A stretch of 64,000 bases of DNA from Clostridium sp. KNHs205 (GCF_000702945.1 NZ_JNLE01000003.1:4201501-4265500), one strand, 5' to 3'; positions 43,046 through 52,793 are shown, numbered from the stretch's first letter. Numbers and translations are program-made. Notes: generated by a model not told the origin, from the sequence alone.

Positions 43046-45274
43046 TTACTTTCTTCTAAATTCCTTTGGCGTTACACCATTTTCTTTTTTAAAAACCCGG
43101 TAAAAATAAGTAGCGTTTGAATATCCGACCCGTTCAGCGACCTCATTTACCGATAGCTGCGTCTCAAGCAGCAGCTCCCTGGCTTTCTTCATACGAAGAA
43201 AGCTCAGTCTGTCTGTAATTGTTGTCCCTGTATACAGCTTATAAAGCCTGCACATATATGCTGTGGAGATTCCGATGGAATCAGCCAGGTAGTCAAGAGA
43301 AAAAGAGGCTTCCGTGTATTCTTTCTCAATCATATCATTTATCTTTACCACCAGAAGTTCCTGTTTATCACTCTTTCTTTTCTCCAGCTCACTTTGAATG
43401 TGTTGGAATAAATCATAGAATTTATTATTTCGTACTGTTATGTTATCTGTTTCCTGTATCAGATTGGATAGCACAAAATATCCTGAGAAAGAAGAAGCAT
43501 TTCCATTTTTCTTAAGGGTGGAAATGACCTTGTCTATTGCAAATACCAGCCGGCTGATAACCATATTGTATATAATAATTGGATATTGATAGGTTTCTGT
43601 TATAATTTCTTCATAGTTTTTCTTCGCTTCTGCTGCTTTGCCTGACATAAGGTTTTCCAACAGCTGTTTTTCTTTTTGCTCCGGATACTCATAATGGGAA
43701 ACGCTTTTTACTTCCATCTCTGCTGCAAACACAACATATTCCGGTCCAAAAAAAATACTTCTGGCCAGAGTCTCCTTTACCTGTTCAAAAAGACTGTACA
43801 ATCTATCCGAATCGGCTTCAGGACTGCTGACTAGAACAGAGATGCTAATATCATAATAATCGCTGACACAGGCTTGCATCTTTCTAATATGTTCCCTTAA
43901 GTTTTCCGCAGACAGGTTGTCCTCCCATTGTAGGAATAGCAGGTTTTTATCATTCCACATGTCCAGTTGAAATACCTTTGTACTTTCTCCCAGCAATTCA
44001 CTTAATATATTTGCGGCAGCAAACAAATAGGACTTTAAAGCTTCTACTCCCTGGGTTTCCAGTAGAATTTGATAATTGTCCGGACACATACATAGAATAA
44101 CTATTTTTTTGACTGTTGAGCATTCCATTTCTATGAGGGACAGGAATTCCTGTCCGGTCATCTTATTACCTTTACTGTCCCAGCCACCGTTTTCTAACAG
44201 CTCTGCTGTTTTTCTGTTTTTTACAGCTTTATGAAGCTTTAGGTTCTCCCGCTGGAGCTTTTTCACGTCTTTGGACATGCTCTTTATTGGAATACTCAGA
44301 CGCCTGGAAAAGAGATGTGCAGTAAGCATACCGGCAGCAGCTATCATTGCAGTTATTAATATACTGATTGCCTGCATTCTGTTTACCTGAGCCAATAGCA
44401 TTCCATATGATACGATGCTGATATACCGCCAGTTGTGTTTATCCTTACTGGTAAACATTACGACGGATTTCACCCCGTCTATATCTGTTAAATAATAACC
44501 GGAGTCTCTTTCATCCATAATTCCTTCCTGGTCAAAGCTATTCTGCAATTGTTCTGTCACCATAAAATGATCGGAATTAGAATATACTACCTTATTGTTC
44601 TGGTCTATGACCAGTTTAATGTTATCCGACTGGTTATCAAATCCCTGAAAAAGATATTCTTTGTTAAGATTTAAAAGAACTGCATCTCTTTCCTTATTCT
44701 TGACCGAAGTTTTATATATAATATAACTGTATACACATTTGAAACTGTCCTCATTCAAAGGGTAAAATCTTGGAATCGGAATAAAGGGCAGATACTTGTC
44801 ACTGTTATTCAATATTTCCACCGCGGAACTGTCATAGAAATTATCATCCTTTTTATCATAATCCGGATTCCACTCTTTCATCAGCTCCGACTCGTTTGTT
44901 ACGTTATAAATTCGATTGTTGTTTTTATTATACACATAGATTGAATCAATATCCGGTACTGAAGTGAGGTAATAGCGCATTTGAAGAAAAGCAGCGCTCT
45001 CATCAAAGGAAGAAATATTATCGTATACGAATAGTTTCATTATCGATACATCGTTCATTATCTGATATGCTGTGCTTAAGGCATGATTGGACAATTTTGT
45101 AATCCGTGCCTTTTCTGTTTCCATGTTTTGAAGCCTTGCCTTGTATTCGTGCTTCATAAGGATGGACTGAAAATTCACATAAAGAATCGTCGAAGTCAAA
45201 AAAATAGCGAATACTACGCAAAAGATCATGGTTAAATATAATTTCAAATGTATCCGGTCTTTTCTGTTATCCAT
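43046..45274 (-). CDS. Membrane-anchored AraC/YesN-type regulator (copy 2)
   Basis: 742 residues with the same order as copy 1: membrane helix (MIFCVVFAIFLTSTILYVNF), Cache-like sensor (YYLTSVPDIDSIYVYNKNNN), second helix near 300, cytoplasmic linker, and AraC domain (FSLDYLADSIGISTAYMCRL, LSVNEVAERVGYSNATYFYR, KKENGVTPKEFRRK). The two copies share long stretches in the sensor and at the C-terminus, so they arose by duplication. The middle and the sensor loops differ, suggesting different signals. AAGGA lies before the ATG. It is terminated separately from copy 1. Confidence 0.92.
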   Translation of the reverse strand: MDNRKDRIHLKLYLTMIFCVVFAIFLTSTILYVNFQSILMKHEYKARLQNMETEKARITKLSNHALSTAYQIMNDVSIMKLFVYDNISSFDESAAFLQMRYYLTSVPDIDSIYVYNKNNNRIYNVTNESELMKEWNPDYDKKDDNFYDSSAVEILNNSDKYLPFIPIPRFYPLNEDSFKCVYSYIIYKTSVKNKERDAVLLNLNKEYLFQGFDNQSDNIKLVIDQNNKVVYSNSDHFMVTEQLQNSFDQEGIMDERDSGYYLTDIDGVKSVVMFTSKDKHNWRYISIVSYGMLLAQVNRMQAISILITAMIAAAGMLTAHLFSRRLSIPIKSMSKDVKKLQRENLKLHKAVKNRKTAELLENGGWDSKGNKMTGQEFLSLIEMECSTVKKIVILCMCPDNYQILLETQGVEALKSYLFAAANILSELLGESTKVFQLDMWNDKNLLFLQWEDNLSAENLREHIRKMQACVSDYYDISISVLVSSPEADSDRLYSLFEQVKETLARSIFFGPEYVVFAAEMEVKSVSHYEYPEQKEKQLLENLMSGKAAEAKKNYEEIITETYQYPIIIYNMVISRLVFAIDKVISTLKKNGNASSFSGYFVLSNLIQETDNITVRNNKFYDLFQHIQSELEKRKSDKQELLVVKINDMIEKEYTEASFSLDYLADSIGISTAYMCRLYKLYTGTTITDRLSFLRMKKARELLLETQLSVNEVAERVGYSNATYFYRVFKKENGVTPKEFRRK

Positions 45275-45350
45275 CTAATTTTCATCCTTCTCTGCCATAT
45301 AAAATCAAACCCTGTTTCATAGGTATTTATAACTAATTTTACTATCCTGT

Positions 45351-46247
45351 CTATTCCTTCCCTTTTCTGTATGTGGAAGGGGGAATACCGCATATTTCAG
45401 TAAATACTTTGCAAAAGTAATTTGGATCATGGAAGCCTACACAAGAAGCCACTTCCTTGATGGGCAGGCTGGTTCCGGTAAGATATGTTTTTGCCGCATT
45501 CACTCGTAACCGGTTTATATATTCTCTTATATTTACGTTCATTCTTCTCTTAAAGGTATGGTTGATATAGGAAACACTGCAATGACAGAAATTTGCCACC
45601 TCAGGTACGGATATTTGCTCCTTGTAATTTCTTTTAATATAATCCAATGTATGCCCCAGGATATTATCTTCACCGGAGTTAAAGCGAATGTGACTGAGAA
45701 GCTTTGGATTCGTTATGGTAAAGTCATTATAAATCCGTCCGATATACTCTGCAGCAATCCCTAAAAGGCTATTGATCTTATCAGCTTCCGGTACCTGCCT
45801 GCTTATAGATTCCTGATACACCTGTAAAAGCAGCTGTTCCTGTAATCCAGAAATCCTGGCTAGCTCTTTCACAGAGCTTTCGATGTCTTTTTCACAGGAA
45901 GAAAAAACCCCTGCATGGACTGTTCCAATCAGCTGGGCATTGGAAAATATGGGCAGAATATATTCCTCCACACCAGCGTGGCATCTGCCATAAAAGGTAC
46001 TTCCAATTCTTCTGCATTTTTCTGCAATAGGTTTCTTCATTTCCTGGCATTTGTCCCAGAGGACTTTATCCGATTTCACCAGCATGCAATAGGGATTGCT
46101 GTGAATCATATAGGGATGGAGAAGCTCTGTCAATTCCTCATCAAGAAAGATAAAGCCTGAAAAATCATTGATACAGATGTGTATCCCATAATCTGCTGCA
46201 ATCTGTTTTAGATATTCTGCTAATACTATGTAGGATTGTCTGGCCAT
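45351..46247 (-). CDS. PocR-domain AraC-family regulator
   Basis: 298 residues. Residues 15-165 match the PocR ligand/redox sensing domain (INDFSGFIFLDEELTELLHP, FYGRCHAGVEEYILPIFSNA, IGTVHAGVFS), with several cysteines, including CRRIGSTFYGRC. The last 100 residues are an AraC DNA-binding domain (ISVPEVANFCHCSVSYINHT, LPIKEVASCVGFHDPNYFCK). PocR proteins answer small metabolites such as 1,2-propanediol, but the ligand here is unknown. It is divergent from the oxidoreductase gene at 46395 across 147 bp and probably activates it. GGGAGG precedes the ATG. Confidence 0.9.
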   Translation of the reverse strand: MARQSYIVLAEYLKQIAADYGIHICINDFSGFIFLDEELTELLHPYMIHSNPYCMLVKSDKVLWDKCQEMKKPIAEKCRRIGSTFYGRCHAGVEEYILPIFSNAQLIGTVHAGVFSSCEKDIESSVKELARISGLQEQLLLQVYQESISRQVPEADKINSLLGIAAEYIGRIYNDFTITNPKLLSHIRFNSGEDNILGHTLDYIKRNYKEQISVPEVANFCHCSVSYINHTFKRRMNVNIREYINRLRVNAAKTYLTGTSLPIKEVASCVGFHDPNYFCKVFTEICGIPPSTYRKGKE

Positions 46248-46356
46248 TTACTCCCTCCCGTTTATTTTATTCTAATCGATTTCTGCTTTTCTGGCAATAA
46301 CCTTGCAGAATTTTTAAGATTACTTACAGTGTTTTCAAGGTAAAACATTGGTAATT

Positions 46357-46372
46357 TCGCTATAATTAGCGA
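46357..46372 (+). promoter_or_regulatory. Perfect 16-bp palindrome covering a TATAAT -10
   Basis: TCGCTATAATTAGCGA reads the same on both strands and contains TATAAT (46361-46366), 23 bp before the oxidoreductase ATG. No -35 hexamer is well placed, which fits activator-dependent transcription. The palindrome could be an operator. Confidence 0.5.
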
Positions 46373-46394
46373 TATCATTAACTGGAGGTACAGT

Positions 46395-48164
46395 ATGGTC
46401 AAACAGCCAATTGTTAAGAAATACGATATTGTAATTGCAGGAGGAGGAATATCCGGTGTGTGCGCCGCTATCGCAGCAGCAAGACATGGAGCCTCTGTCG
46501 CACTGGTCCATAACCGACCGGTACTGGGTGGCAATGCCAGCTCTGAAATACGGATGCATATATGCGGTGCCGATTGCCATGGTAAAAGACCCGATGCCAG
46601 GGAGACCGGTATTCTGGAGGAAATACTCCTGGAAAATAAAAACCGCAATCCCCAGTGGTCCTTTTCAATATTTGATACCATTCTATGGGAAAAATGCCAT
46701 TTTGAAAACAATCTCGAGCTCTACCTGAATACCCACATGACAGAGGTTTCTGTCAAAGATTATCAAATAAAAAAAATAAAAGCAGTACAGCTGACAACAG
46801 AAAAATTGCTGGAATTTAAGGCTCAGCTCTTCATTGATGCTACCGGAGACGGAACTTTAGCTTATCTTTCCGGAGCCGGTTATATGAGTGGACGTGAGGG
46901 TAAAGCTGTGTTTGAGGAAGAGCATGCACCTGAGAAGTCCGATCAGGTAACTATGGGTAACACCCTGTTGTTTCGAGCAATTGATGCAGGAAAACCGGTT
47001 CCTTTTCAAAAGCCTTTTTGGGCAAACAGCTATACAGAGGAGGAACTTAAGCTTCGTGATCATGGTGAGATTACCTATGGTTACTGGTGGATTGAACTTG
47101 GTGGAGAAGACCTTGATACAGTGTCAGATGGTGAAGAAATCCGTGATGAGCTTCTAAAAGCACTTTATGGAGTATGGGACCATATTAAGAATAAGGGAGA
47201 TCATAAGGCCGACAATTATGTCCTTGATTGGGTAGGCTTTCTTCCCGGAAAACGTGAAAGCCGCAGGATTATAGGTGATTATGTACTCAAAGAGCAGGAT
47301 TTAAGAGCCGGACGTATTTTCGAGGATGCCGTGGCTTACGGGGGATGGCCTATGGATATGCATGTAGCAGGCGGACTGAAAGCCAAATTGGAGCCTACGG
47401 ATTATATTCACCTCGACAAACCTTATACCATTCCTTACAAAAGCCTTTATGCAAAAGACATTCATAATCTTATGCTGGCAGGCAGAATTATCAGTGCTTC
47501 CCATATGGCCTTTGGTTCTACACGTGTTATGGGGACCTGTGCGGTAATTGGTCAGGCAGTGGGCACAGCCGGAGCACTGGCCATTGAAAAAGGAATACGC
47601 CCGGCTGCCGTATCCTCTCACATCAGGGAATTACAGCAATTACTCCTAAAGGATGATTGCTATATTCCGGGAGTTAAAAATGAAGATAAACAGGATATGG
47701 CAGAGAAAGCTCTGATTCACTGTTCCTCCGCTTTGGATAATGGCAGTTGTTGTAATATAACTAACGGGATATCCAGAAAAACCGGTGCTTTCACCAACTG
47801 CTGGATTTCAAATGAGATGGGGGAAGAAGGAGAATGGCTAAGCCTTACATTCCCCGCACCAATTAAACTATCAGCCCTCCATTTAAAATTTGATTCCGAG
47901 CTGAGCCGTGAAATCTCAATTTCCATGTCCGAACGCGTGCAAAAGCATCAGATACCAGGACCTCCTTTTACGCTGGTGAAAGACTATCAATTGGAATGTT
48001 ATAAGGAAGGCAAACAGGTATATTCCGAACATGTTGATAACAACTATCTCCGGTTTCGGAAACATTTGCTTAGTACCCCGGTAATATGCGATAAAATCCT
48101 TGTTAAGGTTACCGGGACCCATGGTGACAGCCATGCCAGAATCTTTGAAATAAGAGTGTATTAA
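46395..48164 (+). CDS. FAD-dependent oxidoreductase with C-terminal beta-sandwich domain
   Basis: 589 residues. Residues 1-430 are an FAD_oxidored flavoprotein (YDIVIAGGGISGVCAAIAAA, LGGNASSEIRMHICGADCHG, FIDATGDGTLAYLSGAGYMS, LMLAGRIISASHMAFGSTRV). Residues 445-589 resemble a discoidin/galactose-binding-like beta sandwich (WISNEMGEEGEWLSLTFPAP, ILVKVTGTHGDSHARIFEIR). No signal peptide. The paralogue at 34445 has only the flavoprotein part. The added domain suggests a bulky or sugar-bearing substrate, but the reaction is unknown. GGAGG is 6 bases before the ATG. Monocistronic, ending at the bidirectional terminator at 48226. Confidence 0.88.
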   Translation: MVKQPIVKKYDIVIAGGGISGVCAAIAAARHGASVALVHNRPVLGGNASSEIRMHICGADCHGKRPDARETGILEEILLENKNRNPQWSFSIFDTILWEKCHFENNLELYLNTHMTEVSVKDYQIKKIKAVQLTTEKLLEFKAQLFIDATGDGTLAYLSGAGYMSGREGKAVFEEEHAPEKSDQVTMGNTLLFRAIDAGKPVPFQKPFWANSYTEEELKLRDHGEITYGYWWIELGGEDLDTVSDGEEIRDELLKALYGVWDHIKNKGDHKADNYVLDWVGFLPGKRESRRIIGDYVLKEQDLRAGRIFEDAVAYGGWPMDMHVAGGLKAKLEPTDYIHLDKPYTIPYKSLYAKDIHNLMLAGRIISASHMAFGSTRVMGTCAVIGQAVGTAGALAIEKGIRPAAVSSHIRELQQLLLKDDCYIPGVKNEDKQDMAEKALIHCSSALDNGSCCNITNGISRKTGAFTNCWISNEMGEEGEWLSLTFPAPIKLSALHLKFDSELSREISISMSERVQKHQIPGPPFTLVKDYQLECYKEGKQVYSEHVDNNYLRFRKHLLSTPVICDKILVKVTGTHGDSHARIFEIRVY

Positions 48165-48225
48165 CAAGCTGAAATCTTAAGAAACTCCGATGTCCAGTAT
48201 TACACTGATTAAAAGACGCTTCTAT

Positions 48226-48278
48226 AATAAATGTTGGGGTGTGTAAATAAAAAACACATTTCCAACATTTATTTTTAT
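48226..48278. terminator. Bidirectional terminator
   Basis: AAATGTTGG and CCAACATTT form the outer stem and GTGT / ACAC the inner one around an A-rich loop, with TTTTTA on the right and A/T-rich sequence on the left. It lies between the convergent oxidoreductase and U32 genes. Confidence 0.8.
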
Positions 48279-48309
48279 GATTTATAATAAAAGAAACCTC
48301 CCTCGAAAA

Positions 48310-49569
48310 TTATTTATTGGTTTCCTCTTCTTTTCTGCGAAGAATGTCATTCTCCTCAAGCCCTTCTCCAAGATTCACATAAATTACCTGTTTAGGGTGG
48401 GGACAGCTTTCCATCTCTGTACCGTTTTCATCATGAATTCCCTTAACAGTCAGCAGAAGATTTCTTCCGTCGGGTTTCATGACTTCTATTTCATCACCTA
48501 CAGAGAATTTATTTCTCTGTTCCAGACGATAATATCCTTCTTCCTTCTTCTCACCGATAATTCCAAGATAAGTATATTCTTTCACATAGGTATTGTTATC
48601 ATAGATCTGAGCATCTGAATCAGGCTTTCCAAAAAAGAATCCTGTGGTAAACTGTCTGTAAGTACATTTTGATATCTCTTCTTTATAATACGGAATATTC
48701 TTCTCATAAAGAGCTGGGTTTTCAAAAAAGTCATCAATGGCTTTACGATATGTTCTTGCAACAGAGGCAACATAAAGAGCAGTCTTCATTCTTCCTTCCA
48801 CTTTAAGGCTGTTTATTCCTGCATCCACTAAATGCGGGATGTATTCTATCATGCACAGGTCTTTAGAGTTAAAGATATACGTTCCTCTCTCATTTTCCTC
48901 AACGGGAAGATATTCACCGGGTCTTGTTTCTTCCACCAGATAGTATTTCCAGCGGCAGGGATGGGTACATGCTCCACGGTTGGCATCTCTGCCCGTAAAA
49001 TAATTACTGAGGAGACACCTGCCGGAATGTGCCATACACATAGCTCCATGAACAAATGTCTCTATCTCCAAATCCTCCGGAATATTATCCCTGATTTGCT
49101 TGATTTCATCCAAAGAAAGTTCTCTGGCAGACACTACTCTTTTTGCCCCCAGGCGGTGCCAGAAACGATAGGTGGCATAATTTACATTATTAGCCTGTGT
49201 ACTTATGTGCAGTTCCATGTCCGGTGCAACTTCCTGTGCAATCTCAAATACACCCGGATCTGAAATAATAACTGCATCGGGTTTTATTTCCTTCAGCTCT
49301 TCAAAATATTTTCTAATGCCTGAGAGATCTTCATTATGTGCTGTTATATTCGCAGTAACATATACTTTCTTTCCACGAGCATGGGCAAACTCAATGCCAG
49401 CTTTCATATCCTCTGGTGAAAAGTTCTTTGCTTTCGCACGAAGACCATACATTTCACCACCTATATAAATTGCATCCGCTCCATATAATACAGCAATCTT
49501 AAGCACCTCTAAATTACTGGCGGGTATTAAGAGTTCTGGTTTTTTGTATCCTAAATCTTCCATTATCAT
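48310..49569 (-). CDS. trhP: U32-family tRNA hydroxylation protein (TrhP-like)
   Basis: 419 residues. KPELLIPASNLEVLKIAVLY begins the U32 barrel. HGAMCMAHSGRCLLSNYFTG and RGACTHPCRW supply the cysteines for an iron-sulphur cluster, and LKVEGRMKTALYVASVARTY is the U32 signature. Formerly annotated as collagenase-like peptidases, such proteins (TrhP/YrrO, YegQ) take part in prephenate-dependent 5-hydroxyuridine formation at tRNA U34. It follows trmR, the other enzyme of that wobble modification, as in Bacillus, though here one U32 protein instead of two is present. Last gene before the terminator. Confidence 0.9.
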   Translation of the reverse strand: MIMEDLGYKKPELLIPASNLEVLKIAVLYGADAIYIGGEMYGLRAKAKNFSPEDMKAGIEFAHARGKKVYVTANITAHNEDLSGIRKYFEELKEIKPDAVIISDPGVFEIAQEVAPDMELHISTQANNVNYATYRFWHRLGAKRVVSARELSLDEIKQIRDNIPEDLEIETFVHGAMCMAHSGRCLLSNYFTGRDANRGACTHPCRWKYYLVEETRPGEYLPVEENERGTYIFNSKDLCMIEYIPHLVDAGINSLKVEGRMKTALYVASVARTYRKAIDDFFENPALYEKNIPYYKEEISKCTYRQFTTGFFFGKPDSDAQIYDNNTYVKEYTYLGIIGEKKEEGYYRLEQRNKFSVGDEIEVMKPDGRNLLLTVKGIHDENGTEMESCPHPKQVIYVNLGEGLEENDILRRKEEETNK

Positions 49570-49797
49570 AGTTCTTTATTTCCTTTCGTATCTTGAGCTT
49601 TCTATCTCATCACCTTAGTTGATTTCATTGATAATTCCATTAAAGCGAATATTATTAATCCTGAGAAAGTTATACCTTAAGTTATATTTCTTTACATTGT
49701 ACTATCAGATGATGCTGTTATTCTGTATTCCTTTATTTCACGGCGGATATTCAAGCTGGTACCTGTTGAGATACCCTCATTTACAGTTCTAAAGTTC

Positions 49798-50451
49798 TTA
49801 TTTCTTTATACTTAACGTAACCCCGTCACCAACGGATAATATGGTAGTATCTAATTCCTCCGAATGGGTCAGGGTATACAGATACTCCCTCATTCTGGTG
49901 TGGATCGTTCTGTCTCTCCTGGTTATACCATATCTTGACTGAGCTACTGTTCCATCCTGCAATACATTGTCCGTTACCAATAGACAGCCAGGTGCCATAA
50001 GTCTTAAGACCTCCGGCAGATAATTCATATACTGTGCTTTGGCAGCATCCATAAAGATAATGTCATAATAACCTGCCTCAACCTTTGCCAAATCTTTTAA
50101 TACAACCAAAGCATCACCTTCTAAAAGACGTATTCTTGAAGCTTTGTCATTGGATTTGAGATTCTCTCTGGCTTTTCTCAGCCTGATTTCAACTTTTTCT
50201 ATGGTTGTGATATCACAATTATCCGGCATACATTCACTCATTAAAAGTGCGGAAAAACCCACCGCTGTTCCCACCTCCAGGATGTGAGCAGGTCTTTTCA
50301 TAGCTATAAGAAATTGCAGCAGGGATTGGGTTTCTTTTCTGATTATGGGTACTTCCTCTTTTAATGCCTCTTTTTCTAATTTACCAAGATAAGGCGGTAA
50401 TTCACTGCATAAGGAATTTATATACGCTGTAATACGTTCATCTACTATCAT
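49798..50451 (-). CDS. trmR: tRNA 5-hydroxyuridine O-methyltransferase
   Basis: 217 residues, class I SAM O-methyltransferase of the TrmR/YrrM type. The SAM motif is ILEVGTAVGFSALLMSECMP, followed by ITTIEKVEIRLRKARENL, IIFMDAAKAQYMNYLP (metal-binding Asp) and CLLVTDNVLQDG. It methylates ho5U34 in tRNA to mo5U. Its neighbour trhP makes the hydroxyl group. GGAG is 5 bases before the ATG. The 228-bp gap to trhP holds nothing recognisable. Confidence 0.9.
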   Translation of the reverse strand: MIVDERITAYINSLCSELPPYLGKLEKEALKEEVPIIRKETQSLLQFLIAMKRPAHILEVGTAVGFSALLMSECMPDNCDITTIEKVEIRLRKARENLKSNDKASRIRLLEGDALVVLKDLAKVEAGYYDIIFMDAAKAQYMNYLPEVLRLMAPGCLLVTDNVLQDGTVAQSRYGITRRDRTIHTRMREYLYTLTHSEELDTTILSVGDGVTLSIKK

Positions 50452-50649
50452 AAGTACTCCAATCCTTTACCTGTTAAAAGGCTGTTCTTCTTGAATGACA
50501 TAAAAATCATCAGGAAAGACAGCCTCTTATTATCATTATATATTTTATCAGGCTTTATTTCAACTTGCATTTTTTTCTAATGCAAACTCCTCGCCTGTAT
50601 GATACAGATTATAACTTATCTTATGCGCTGGCACTGGTCCTGTAATTTA

Positions 50650-51084
50650 TTACTTACCAGTTCCTCCGGTTTCGTCACCTGCACTGTCTGCTTCTTCCTC
50701 CGTATGCGGTGTAGTCAGTATATCGAAGATTTCATCATAAGTCATAGAAGTATTAAGCTCATAGGTACCTGGCATAAGATTGTATTTTTTTAATTTAGCT
50801 TTTAAGAAAAAGGAATATTTATTAACGATAACACCGTATAATTCCAGTTTGCCAGCAATGTTCATGGTTGATTCCCCTTTTTTGATCTGTATCGTCGTAT
50901 CACGACCGGGGGATTCTGAGGCTGTCACCTTTCCGAATACCTGATAACCGAAATCATGTGCCATACCGCTTACTTTAATCAATAGAATAATTACTATGGA
51001 ATAAAATAATACATTTAATAAGATCTTCAATATGGTGCTGATTACTTTCAAAGCAACACGGGAAGTAGTCGATTTAGCTGCCAT
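50650..51084 (-). CDS. Short MltG-like membrane protein without catalytic domain
   Basis: 144 residues: a membrane helix (about 12-40, VALKVISTILKILLNVLFYS) and then one LysM-like subdomain (IQIKKGESTMNIAGKLELYG, YNLMPGTYELNTSMTYDEIF) that matches the N-terminal substrate-positioning part of MltG/YceG. The catalytic domain with its glutamate is missing. The tail is acidic and low-complexity. In Bacillus a full-length mltG stands at this place beside trmR. It may be a reduced homologue that binds peptidoglycan strands or regulates another MltG. It lies 36 bp after rnj. GGAGAC precedes the ATG. Confidence 0.75.
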   Translation of the reverse strand: MAAKSTTSRVALKVISTILKILLNVLFYSIVIILLIKVSGMAHDFGYQVFGKVTASESPGRDTTIQIKKGESTMNIAGKLELYGVIVNKYSFFLKAKLKKYNLMPGTYELNTSMTYDEIFDILTTPHTEEEADSAGDETGGTGK

Positions 51085-51119
51085 TCAAACTGTCTCCTTT
51101 TTATCTCCTAAAAGCTTTC

Positions 51120-52793
51120 CTAGTTCACTTCCATGATAATAGGAAGTATCATAGGATTACGTTTTGTTTTCTTCCATAAATAATCACTTAAGGAGTCTTT
51201 TATTTCATTCTTCATCTTACCCCAGTCAGTGGTATTTTTGCTTAAGCATTTTTCCAAAGCATCGCTTACCACATTTCTGGCTTCGTCCATCAGATTTTCA
51301 GATTCCCTTACATATACAAAACCTCGGGATACAATATCGGGGCCTGATAATACCTGATTTGTGTATTTCTCCAGAGTTACTACTACTATGAGCAGACCAT
51401 TCTCAGAAAGATGTTGTCTGTCACGTAATACAATGTTACCTACATCACCAACTCCAAGACCATCAACAAAGATACCCTGAGCAGGAACTTTGCCGACTAC
51501 TCCTGCACGCTCATCAGAAAGCTCTAATACATCACCGGAGGAAATAACAAATACATTGTCCTTGGGAACGCCCATAGCCTGTGCAACTTCCTTGTGCTTA
51601 ATGAGATGTCTGTACTCACCATGAACAGGAATAGCATATTTAGGTTTTGTCAGCGCATAGATCAGCTTGATTTCTTCCTGGCAGGCATGACCGGATACGT
51701 GGGTATCCTGGAAAATAACCTTTGCTCCCTTCATGGAGAGATCATTGATTACCTTAAATACTGATTTCTCATTTCCGGGTATGGGGGTAGAACTGAAAAT
51801 AACTGTATCACCAGGTTTAATGGATATCTTCTTATGAATTGAAGCTGCCATTCTGGGAAGTGCTGCCATAGCTTCTCCCTGGCTGCCTGTAGTAATTAAT
51901 ACAAGCTTCTCATCAGGATAGTTTTTCATCTGCTCAATATCAATCATGATATTGTTCGGCATGGTAATATATCCAAGCTCTGATGCTGTTGCTATAATAT
52001 TTACCATACTACGTCCTTCAACTACTACTTTTCTTCCATACTTGTCAGCTGAATTAATGATCTGCTGGATACGGTCAACATTAGAAGCGAAGGTGGCGAC
52101 AATAATTCTGTTTTTATTATTTTCTGCAAAAATATTGTCAAAGGTCTTACCAACTGTCTTCTCAGACATGGTATACCCGGGTCTTTCAACATTGGTACTG
52201 TCGCACATAAGAGCAAGTACACCTTTTTTACCAAGCTCTGCAAAACGGGGCAAATCGATTGTGCTTCCGAATACCGGCGTATAATCAACCTTAAAATCTC
52301 CCGTATGGATAATAAGTCCTGCGGGGGTAAAGATAGCAAGTGCAGCAGCATCTGCTATACTGTGATTGGTTCTGATAAATTCAATACGAAATACACCAAG
52401 ATTTATGGACTGTCCGTATTTTATTACTTTTCGTTTCGTGGATTTTAATAAGTTATGCTCTTTTAATTTATTTTCAATAATACCGATGGTAAGCTTTGTA
52501 GCGTAAATGGGTACGTTAATATCCCTTAAGATATACGGCAAAGATCCAATGTGATCTTCATGTCCGTGAGTAATGACAAAACCCTTTACTTTGCTTATGT
52601 TTTCTTTCAAATAAGTAACATCCGGTATTACCAAATCAATTCCCAGCATATCATCTTCCGGAAAGGACAAACCGCAATCTACTACTATTATACTGTCTTC
52701 ATATTCAAAAGCAGTGATGTTCATACCAATTTGTTCTAATCCGCCTAAAGGGATAACTTTGACTCCCTTTTTTATTGTGTTTTCTTCTTTCAA
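51120..52793 (-). CDS. rnj: Ribonuclease J
   Basis: About 557 residues of the metallo-beta-lactamase/beta-CASP RNase J family. GHEDHIGSLPYIL is the zinc-binding HxHxDH-type motif, and IIHTGDFKVDYTPV, ALMCDSTNVERPGYTMSE and IPVHGEYRHLIKHKE are further conserved motifs. It degrades and processes mRNA from the 5' end and by internal cleavage. The start is probably TTG at 52793, with GGAGGTG 6 bases upstream. The ATG at 52808 overlaps that ribosome site. The C-terminus ends just after the beta-CASP and short C-terminal domain, so length is normal. RNase J1 versus J2 is not decided. Confidence 0.92.
   Translation of the reverse strand: MKEENTIKKGVKVIPLGGLEQIGMNITAFEYEDSIIVVDCGLSFPEDDMLGIDLVIPDVTYLKENISKVKGFVITHGHEDHIGSLPYILRDINVPIYATKLTIGIIENKLKEHNLLKSTKRKVIKYGQSINLGVFRIEFIRTNHSIADAAALAIFTPAGLIIHTGDFKVDYTPVFGSTIDLPRFAELGKKGVLALMCDSTNVERPGYTMSEKTVGKTFDNIFAENNKNRIIVATFASNVDRIQQIINSADKYGRKVVVEGRSMVNIIATASELGYITMPNNIMIDIEQMKNYPDEKLVLITTGSQGEAMAALPRMAASIHKKISIKPGDTVIFSSTPIPGNEKSVFKVINDLSMKGAKVIFQDTHVSGHACQEEIKLIYALTKPKYAIPVHGEYRHLIKHKEVAQAMGVPKDNVFVISSGDVLELSDERAGVVGKVPAQGIFVDGLGVGDVGNIVLRDRQHLSENGLLIVVVTLEKYTNQVLSGPDIVSRGFVYVRESENLMDEARNVVSDALEKCLSKNTTDWGKMKNEIKDSLSDYLWKKTKRNPMILPIIMEVN

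Noticed and set aside
48832..49263. 143-codon plus-strand open frame inside the U32 gene
   Set aside because: The minus strand encodes a well-conserved iron-sulphur protein here, so the antisense frame is incidental.
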